64,000 nucleotides of DNA from assembly GCF_023065955.2 (NCBI RefSeq), contig NW_026622997.1, positions 11,022,001-11,086,000 on the forward strand, written 5' to 3'. Of this stretch, positions 57,030-64,000 are shown piece after piece. This DNA is from Ursus arctos (lineage: Eukaryota > Chordata > Mammalia > Carnivora > Ursidae). The notes under the pieces are model-generated. The model had not been told where the DNA came from and searched no databases. It saw only the letters and a program-made list of their open reading frames with translations. Numbering within the stretch: the first letter of the stretch is position 1; the number at the start of each line of letters is the position of its first letter. The position numbers were made by a program, and so were the translations under genes.

Positions 57030-57390
57030 ATTTGTGTGATTATTAGCAGGATTCAGCTCCTTGTAGGCTGGTGGACTGAAGGCCTTCCTTTGTCACAGGT
57101 TGTTGGACAGAAGCCTCCTTCAACTCCTTGCCATCTGGGTCTTTATATAAAGCAGCTCACAGCACGGCAGCTTGATTCCCTCGGAGCGAACAAGTGAGTG
57201 GGAGAAAGGATGTCCAAGATGGAAGCCATGGTCTCACTTTTGCCACATTCTGTTTATCAGAAATAAGTCACTAGGTCCAGCACACACTCAAGGGGAAGGT
57301 ATTGCACAAGTGAGTGAGCACCAGGAGGTAGGCGTCAGGGAACCACCTTAGAAGTTCCCTACCACAGCCCTCAATACCATGACCAGTGAT
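57030..57390 (+). repeat. Ancient mammalian interspersed repeat, family unassigned
   Basis: 'ataaagcagctcacagcacg', 'agatggaagccatggtctca', 'aagtcactaggtccagcaca', 'cactcaaggggaaggtattg', 'gagcaccaggaggtaggcgt' recall a common repeat in mammalian genomes. I cannot name it. The 67-codon frame (56994-57197) overlaps it. Confidence 0.4.
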
Positions 57391-57816
57391 GTTCACTTAT
57401 GAACTGAGAAGTACAATTAATTCAACTTTGTATAACCGAGGTCCAAAAAATGAAATGAAAGTAAAATGAAGTGGCAAAAAGAACCAACATGGCTTTGACT
57501 TTTACATATTTGTAGGTCAAGTGGTAGCTAATTGACATTGAATAATGCCTGGCAGACTGAGTAGCTTGGGGCCAAAATGCTAACTTTAGGTATGTAAATA
57601 TTAAGAAGCACAGAAAAGAAAAAACAGAAACAAAAACAAAAAACCCACAGCTTTATTACTTAAGATCAGTATAAAGAGACACAAAGGAAAAAAAGTGAAT
57701 ATTAGTATAGCTTCTATTAAAAACAGCAGCTCAAATCCAGATTTAAAGTAAAAAATACTCTATGTGCCAAAATTTTTTGATGTAGATTTGCATAATTTTA
57801 TAATAGGAGAAAACTT
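57391..57816. other. Unique sequence, nothing recognised
   Basis: No gene or repeat recognised. The last 18 bases are the target site of the next SINE. Confidence 0.45.
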
Positions 57817-58030
57817 TTTTCTTTTTTCTTCTTTTTTTTTTTTTTAAAGATTTTATTTATTTATTTGACACAGAGACAGCCAGCGAGAGAGGGAACACAA
57901 GCAGGGGGAGTGGGAGAGGAAGAAGCAGGCTCCCAGCAGAGGAGCCTGATGCGGGGCTCAATCCCAGAACGCCGGGATCACGCCCTGAGCTGAAGGCAGA
58001 TGCTTAACGACTGAGCCACCCAGGCGCCCC
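57817..58030 (-). mobile_element. Young carnivore SINE (SINEC1 arctoid type), antisense
   Basis: T-rich tail, 'aaagattttatttatttatt', 'cagccagcgagagagggaac', 'caatcccagaacgccgggat', head 'gagccacccaggcgcccc'. A perfect 18-bp duplication tataataggagaaaactt at 57799-57816 and 58031-58048. Confidence 0.97.
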
Positions 58031-58048
58031 TATAATAGGAGAAAACTT

Positions 58049-59000
58049 AACGTTCCCTCATTTAGCAGGTGGAGAATCAGAGGTCCAGACAGCCAGTGAT
58101 TTCACTCTGACCGTGGCAAGCTCCTCCTTCTTTGGTCAAAGCAACCCTTGATTAGAGAGACTCTCCTGCCAGACTAGAAATGTGATCAGTACTATTTTCA
58201 AGCAGCTTCCACTCTGACACTAACTAGGCTAGACTTGGCACAGCCTTCCTTCCTTTTTCCCAGGAAATCTGCACCAAAGAGTTAATTGCATTAAAATATT
58301 CCATTTTTAATTTCTGTCTTTGCTAACAAACAAACTTTCAAAAACAGTCTCCATGTTCTATCTCAAACCAGGGCAAGGCTTCTTTTATTTTGTTTCAACA
58401 CTATTTCCCTAAACCTCCCTCTCCTTTTCATGCTCCTCTTCGCAGTGTAAGTCCATGAAAAATTAACACTGCTCTTCAGCAGGGAAGCTAGCTCTTTTTA
58501 AAAGAATGTTCCGGCAAACCCCAACACCAGGACAGGCATCTCCCAGCAGATCTGCCTTAGAAAGGTACAATGCGTTACAGAAGCTTCTCCCTAGAGAGTG
58601 TGAATCTCAAGGGCTGTGGCAATTATACTAGATTTCCTTTATGTTTTCTTGACCATCCTTGATTTAGTTCTTGATAGCACACTTTGGGTCCGTGAACTTG
58701 CAAAATTTAAGGTAAGTCACTGTAATGATGTAGGAGCCGTTCTATTTCCTTGGACTCCACAGCCAGTGAAGGAAAGCTGATGTATCAAATTCCAAATTCT
58801 ACAAACAAAATGACATTTGCAATTGCTAAAAGAACAATTGAGTTTTATGGGTAAGACATTCGTCCATACCAAAGAGTACAAAATATCAGTGTCAATTAGA
58901 AAAATAGGCAGTGGAACAAGTGGATCTAAGAGTTTATCAGTGTCATGAAAGTTCTAGTCAAAAACATGGCATTTAATGAAAATTAAAATTGTTCCTTTAC
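58049..59000. other. Mostly unique, possible MIR scrap at the left
   Basis: At 58060-58115 'tcatttagcaggtggagaat' and 'cagacagccagtgatttcac' resemble antisense MIR but are short. The rest is unrecognised. Confidence 0.4.
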
Positions 59001-59180
59001 TTTTTTTTTAATGTTTTTTTATTATATTATGTTAGTCACCATACAGTTCATCTCTGGTTTCTGATGTAAAGTTCCATGATTCATTAGTTGTGTATATCAC
59101 CCAGTGCGCCATGCAATACGTGCCCTCCTTACTACCCATCACCAGTCTATCCCATTCCCCCACCCCCCTCCCCTCTGAAG
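59001..59180 (-). mobile_element. Short 5'-truncated young LINE-1, antisense
   Basis: T-rich tail, then 'ttagtcaccatacagttcat', 'gttccatgattcattagttg', 'cacccagtgcgccatgcaat', 'ctacccatcaccagtctatc', 'ccacccccctcccctctgaa'. Target duplication ttgttccttt at 58989-58998 and 59181-59190. Only 3'UTR is present, so it is a short retrotransposed end. Confidence 0.94.
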
Positions 59181-59190
59181 TTGTTCCTTT

Positions 59191-60650
59191 TCTTAAAGCT
59201 AAAATTATAATTCTTCTAGTTCAATGCAAGAAGTTATTTTTATTCACATTTACAAATAACCATTTGGATCAGAATTTTTCACTGAAGAATTGATTAGAGA
59301 TTTCAATTCATAAAGTTATAATTATGTCACATTTTAAAAGAATTCCTCTGGGTGTAATATGTAAGACTAATCCAACTAGAGCTCATTTGGTAAATTTTAT
59401 AAGACCACAGGGCTCTGTTACAATGCCCATCCCTCTTCTTTCTCCCATCCTAGACTTTTTGACTTAGCTCACTTCAGATTCAATACCTGTTAGATACCAT
59501 CTCATAAAATCACAAAATCATCAGGTGTGTCAGCTTTAAGACAGAAGAGGATATGGTCATAGGAGATTGACCCTTGTTGACCACCAATGGAAAACCTTAT
59601 CAAATGAATTTGCTTTTCAATATCTTCGTATCCCTCTCTTTTCACTGTATACAAGAGCCCGCTAGACTCAGCATGCTGTCTCCTGCATTTGTTTCAATAG
59701 TCTAGACAGCTCTTAAAATCTTAGTGCTCAGAATCAAAGTTAGATACTCAGTTTGGTAAATAAACTTTCATTCAACTCAGGATCCCTACCTTCCCACCAC
59801 TGCCCTCTAGGTCTGATATTTTGTATATCCCATCAATAACAGTAACAATAACACTCCAAATGTAACAGTTCCAACAATTATATTCAAATACAACAGTCAG
59901 TTCTTGATTCTGTCTGACTAGCTTATTCCCTAAAGCTTCCTCAGAGGTCATAATAACACTCAGAGTTTAAATGAATGGAATAAAGTATATATAATATGTA
60001 AGTCAGCTTCACACATTCACATGCAATGGTACCTTCTCTCAAAATATTTCACCTGTCCACCACCTGCTTCCTTAAGGTTGGCAGGTAATAAAAATGAATG
60101 AGCATAGGACATTAATTTCTCAGGGGTGTATGAATTTTGAAACAACAGTGGTAAAGAACCATGCCTTTTTGGTGAATCAGAAGAGTAATCAGGAAAACTC
60201 TTCCAAGTCCTCTCTCTCCCTTTTCAAGGTTGTCTACTGCTGAACAAATCTCTCAGAGTCAAATCTAGCTACTTCCGTTCCCTTGTACGTGCCTCAATCA
60301 TTCTACATAGAAAAAATCCATTAACTATCAGCTCAATAGGACGCAAAGTGTAAGGTGTCTACTAGAATAGCTAACACAACCCAGAGCCACACTAATGGAG
60401 GTATAGAATCCAGAGTCCAAAAGGTAATAGTTACACCATGTGGTCTTAGAACATCATATAACAGGTAGGAGGGGGAAAAAAATCCATTTAAAACACATTT
60501 TTAAAAAATAGTCCTTTAGTCAAAAAACTACTCTGTCCTAAATCCACTCTAAGTCACTGCAAGATTCAATAGAAACTCAAAGGGAACTAAACACTAATGG
60601 ATTCTCAAAAGGAAAACACATTATAATTGAACCATCCTATTCCTTGGCAC
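59191..60650. other. Unique sequence, nothing recognised
   Basis: About 1.45 kb with no gene or named repeat recognised. Confidence 0.4.
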
Positions 60651-60654
60651 ACGT

Positions 60655-60815
60655 AACAGCTGGTCTGACCTCACATGGAGTATTATGTTCGATTCTGGCA
60701 CCGTATTTTAAGAGGGACAATGATAAACTGGACTACATTTAGAATAGTGCACCCTATTCTGGAAACTATTTCATATGATAAATGGCTGAAAGAACTACTG
60801 GTCTATATCCACCAG
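60655..60815 (+). mobile_element. CR1/L3-like LINE relic
   Basis: 'catggagtattatgttcgat', 'tctggcaccgtattttaaga', 'gggacaatgataaactggac', 'cctattctggaaactatttc' and 'atatgataaatggctgaaag' recall the CR1-clade 3' region. An ancient mammalian LINE class. Moderate confidence from memory only. Confidence 0.5.
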
Positions 60816-60904
60816 GGAGGGAAATAAGATAACTGTCTGAAATAATAGGAATGGCTAGCCAGTGGGATTCGAATTATAAAGAGTGGTTCAGAGCATTAAT
60901 CAAG

Positions 60905-61262
60905 GAAAGAATCCTCATCAAATAAATGCAAATTAAAATAATAGTGAAACACTATTTCCACATTCCTGCACCTCAGGAAACTGGGATATACATATACATA
61001 TATTTATTTTTCAGTAGAAGTGTCTTGGGTTTCACTGGTAGGAAGAGTAGGGAAGGCTTTTCTGGTAGTCAATTTGGAAATAAGAATCAAAAGACTAAAA
61101 ATTGTATGCACCTTGCCACCAAATGTTTTCACATCTAAGAAGGTATCTTAAGGAAATAACCGGAAATGTTTTCAAAGACTTCTGTAAATGAACGTTTATC
61201 AGCACGTTAATGATGCTTACAGAAAAACAGGAGCAATGCCTAAATACTCAATAAAAAGACCA
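60905..61262 (+). mobile_element. Old LINE-1 ORF2 3' region
   Basis: 'caaataaatgcaaattaaaa', 'tagtgaaacactatttccac', 'atgcttacagaaaaacagga' and 'cctaaatactcaataaaaag' follow L1 ORF2 C-terminal order with decay. Confidence 0.55.
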
Positions 61263-61344
61263 TTGGATTGTCTACACTAATAACTGTATAGTGTTTATAA
61301 TTTACCAGTTACTGCTAAATATTTTCCTCAGAACTCTGAAACCC

Positions 61345-61515
61345 CCACAAATGTCCTCTGAAGAGGATATTATTACCCCCATGTTATAGAAGAGGAAATT
61401 GAAGTGCAAAATGTTACATTGCTCAAGGTCTCACAGACAATATGTGCCAGAGTAGAAATTCCCAAAACAGGCATGCTGGCTCCACACTCTACTCTCAACC
61501 AACACTACGTTAGCT
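61345..61515 (-). mobile_element. MIR SINE, antisense
   Basis: 'cccatgttatagaagaggaa', 'attgaagtgcaaaatgttac', 'attgctcaaggtctcacaga', 'gccagagtagaaattcccaa' and 'ctggctccacactctactct' are reverse-complement MIR in order. Confidence 0.75.
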
Positions 61516-61538
61516 TGGTTAAAAGCTCATGGCATGTC

Positions 61539-61739
61539 GGGGCGCCTGGGTGGCACAGCGGTTAAGCGTCTGCCTTCGGCTCAGGGAGTGATCCCGGCGA
61601 TCTGGGATCGAGCCCCACATCAGGCTCCTCTGCTATGAGCCTGCTTCTTCCTCTCCCACTCCCCCTGCTTGTGTTCCCTCTCTCACTGGCTGTCTCTATC
61701 TCTGTCAAATAAATAAATAACATCTTAAAAAAAAAAAAA
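61539..61739 (+). mobile_element. Young carnivore SINE (SINEC1 arctoid type)
   Basis: Near consensus: 'ggggcgcctgggtggcacag', 'cggttaagcgtctgccttcg', 'gatctgggatcgagccccac', then A tail. Perfect 13-bp duplication ctcatggcatgtc at 61526-61538 and 61740-61752. Confidence 0.97.
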
Positions 61740-61752
61740 CTCATGGCATGTC

Positions 61753-63267
61753 AAAATATGGAATATCATCTTTAAAAATGAAATTAAAAAAGGAATGTAA
61801 TGAGCTCACCTGGTATTAGTCAACAATATCTACTTTAATTCCCTTTTTAGAAAACCAAAACCCTATTTAGCCTTCTTCAGTCTTCTTCCCCCTGTCCTGT
61901 TCTCCAGTTTTTCAAAGACCTCACCCCAATACCCTTCCAGTTCCTTGAGATGAAATTCCTCCCAGCCAGAGGGTCAGCCCATTGGAGTAAGAGTTTGTTC
62001 ACAGTCTCTGGCTAACTTTCTCTTTCCTCTTTCAGAGCTGTTTTTCCACAGGATTAGTGGACACAAGTTACTGTTTGTTCAAAACAAAAATATTTTCAGG
62101 CAAATTCAAAAACGACAAGTTAATCATTTTTTTTTTTTACCTCTCATTTTAGAGTAATTAGAAAAAAGAAATTGGATGGTGGATGTAATTACCAAGTAGA
62201 AATTTTTAAAAACGACTTAGGTCAATCTCAAGCACCTTTCAAATGAGGCCATGGTTTGTGTATCTTTTCCTCTTCAAGCTGAATTATTCCTTGTTATGCT
62301 GTAGAAATAAACAAGAAACACCTTGGATGACAAAAACCACAAATACAATTGCTATTTCTTCTGTATTGGAAAATACCTTGGTTTAATTTTTGGCTCACTT
62401 GTAAATGCAAGCACATGTTTTAAGCTCGTGCTATTTTTCTCCACCAAGTCTCATTAAGGGCTAGATAAAAACATAAATGACCAGATGGAGAGTTTTATAA
62501 ATCTCTTTATTAATACCAATCAGAAGTAAAAAAAAAAAAAAAAAAAAAGATACATAGGTGGAATTCCTTTGAATAATGCAAAGAAGTGTTTTTTAGAGCA
62601 AAATAAGTATTATGTCAAGAACTGTTCTGCTTACTCAGTAGTCCTCCAAAATCTACAAGTTTGATGAATAGTCTGTGAGAGCTGGCAAGAGCCTAGACTT
62701 ACCTGACCGTTTAATTCCTTTGGTTTGAACAATATCAAGATTTGTGGACAGTCTGATATCCTGCCAAAGACTTATGTGACTTCCCAAGAGAGCCTTCCAT
62801 TCTCATAGTTAGTCCTGGCTGTAAGCCCCTTATTTCTACAGAATTAGTTGTAAATGTGAATCATATCATAATTCCCTACATGCCCTTCTGTTCTGTACCA
62901 AATCAATCCAGATATGGAAATGGGGCTTTCCTTCTTTTTTCATAAAGACAAATCTCACCAAACAAGCAAGTAAGTAAAATCATGTTCACACCAATACTTG
63001 ACATGACAGATTTTTATTAGAAGTTTGGAAATATCAAAAAAATTTATATCACAGCAATGCAAACAACAGAAACTGAGCAGACCATCATCCTTTTTCCAAA
63101 CCACTTTTGGTTGCCTGGTCATGAATTGTTCACTGGTTACACCAACACAAATGAAGCTTCTGTCAGCATCTTGCTAACTCTTCCTCTTCTCCCAAACCCC
63201 CTCTCACAACAGCACCAGTATAAGAATGGATTATTTCTAGCACAGAACATTTAACTCTTTCATTTCC
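61753..63267. other. Unique sequence with a 21-base poly-A run
   Basis: A pure A run lies at 62528-62548 without a recognisable SINE or LINE body beside it. No gene was recognised in the remaining sequence. Confidence 0.4.
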
Positions 63268-63328
63268 TTTTTTTTTTATTGTGTTATGGTAGTCACCATA
63301 CAATACATCATTAGTTTTTGATGTAGTG
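63268..63328 (-). mobile_element. Very short 5'-truncated LINE-1 insertion, antisense
   Basis: T run then 'atggtagtcaccatacaata', 'catcattagtttttgatgta'. Only about 60 bp of the young L1 3'UTR and tail were copied. Target duplication tttcatttcc at 63258-63267 and 63329-63338. The small size fits severe 5' truncation. Confidence 0.9.
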
Positions 63329-63366
63329 TTTCATTTCCCTTTCTCTTGCTAACCCCACGTGACTTA

Positions 63367-63404
<38 letters not shown>
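63367..63404. repeat. (TTG)n trinucleotide microsatellite
   Basis: About twelve pure tgt/gtt units. Frames across it read poly-Cys, poly-Val or poly-Leu and are artefacts. Confidence 0.97.
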
Positions 63405-63602
63405 TAACAATGGCATTTCCCTCTACAGGAATGATAATGTTGCTATCAATAAGTTTTTATTATGCCACTTCAGTTGTAATAATAGAATCTCAGCAGTCAT
63501 ATGGACCAAGATCCTTATCTCAACAAATGAGAAATTCCCAAACAAAAAGACCAACTGGCTTACCCCAAGGTCTCATACCTGACTAGTCGTAGAGCTAGCA
63601 GA

Positions 63603-63634
63603 AAACAAAAACAAAAACAAACAAACAAACAAAA
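63603..63634. repeat. (AAAAC)n / (CAAA)n simple repeat
   Basis: aaaacaaaaacaaaaac followed by caaacaaacaaac. A simple A-rich repeat. Confidence 0.9.
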
Positions 63635-64000
63635 CCATGTTCTTCTGATTCTGTCTGGTGTGTTTGTAGTTACTAAGTACAAACACTAGAACATCTTAAT
63701 ATTTATTAATATTCATCAGTGGAAGAAAGTATTAAATTCTTTTATCTATGTATCTATCTAGTACATTGTAAGAAAGTAGGACATTTAATTAATGTTCCAC
63801 CCATCCCAGGAACTTTTAATCAGCAAATACATTTGAGCACATAGTTGTGCTAAGTTTCAACGTAGATAGGAAGGACTCAAAGTTGTGTAAAATGTCTTTG
63901 GTACATAGATCCCCTGTATCATGACCCTAAACTTCCTTTTCTAATCTACAGCTATAAATACCATCTATATGCTGACGGCTATCCAACCTCAGGATGTCCT
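63635..64000. other. Unique sequence, nothing certain
   Basis: A short (TATC)n-like stretch lies at about 63742-63760. No gene recognised up to the window edge. Confidence 0.45.

Noticed and set aside
61539..61739. tRNA-like sequence suggesting a tRNA gene
   Set aside because: It is the tRNA-derived head of a SINE, with a SINE body, A tail and target duplications; no cloverleaf with intact arms was seen.
63346..63586. Frames with long poly-Cys or poly-Val runs
   Set aside because: They are direct translations of the (TTG)n microsatellite.

Overview
The window is mammalian nuclear DNA, AT-leaning and poor in CpG. It is built almost entirely from interspersed repeats, their relics and unannotatable unique sequence. 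The best clue to the host is a set of tRNA-derived SINEs. On one strand they open with GCGCCTGGGTGGC, and on the other they start as a TTTAAAGATTTTATTTATTT-type tail. Several have the 'cacagcggttaagcgtctgcc' type head and the 'gctggctgtctctatctctgtc' tail, which I associate with arctoid carnivorans (bears, giant panda, pinnipeds, mustelids) rather than the dog SINEC_Cf form. Species cannot be fixed from the sequence alone.

I could not recognise any protein-coding gene, exon series, CpG island, RNA gene, CRISPR array or bacterial-type feature. Open frames are short, often lack ATG, and carry no domain I know. The only translated segments with recognisable ancestry are a C-terminal LINE-1 ORF2 fragment (38327-38755, minus) and a short retroviral RNase H-like fragment (40141-40347, minus). 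The window is therefore intergenic or lies inside a long intron.

Layout. 1-9.6 kb: unique sequence with one SINE, an old L1 3' end, L2, MER5 and MIR relics. 9.6-10.7 kb: an MLT1 LTR split by a 638-bp antisense endogenous-retrovirus solo LTR. 10.7-19.6 kb: three SINEs, an L1 3' end, L2, MIR and MER5 pieces, and a long unique stretch (17.06-19.6 kb). 19.6-23 kb: a young L1 3' tail, a HAL1/L1 ORF1-like relic and an old L1 3'UTR. 23-31 kb: SINEs, a long ancient unassigned repeat, an LTR-like relic split by a SINE, and old L1. 31-38.9 kb: the densest part, with an antisense L1M, an MLT1A, L1 ORF1-like and ORF2-like pieces carrying an inverted pair of SINEs, and a younger antisense carnivore L1. 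38.9-40.6 kb: an antisense endogenous-retrovirus-like relic. 41-52.8 kb: six SINEs, an MLT1A, MIRs and a MIR split by an L1. 54.2-57.4 kb: a cluster of L1M and several LTR relics. 57.8-64 kb: two SINEs, two very short 5'-truncated L1 insertions with target-site duplications, a CR1/L3-like relic and microsatellites.

There is no operon-like or gene-cooperation logic here. The interest lies in the insertion history, which target-site duplications and nesting let one order in time. I saw no credible evidence of a novel biological system; the findings are ranked accordingly. Repeat family names come from memory of consensus sequences and were not checked by a search.
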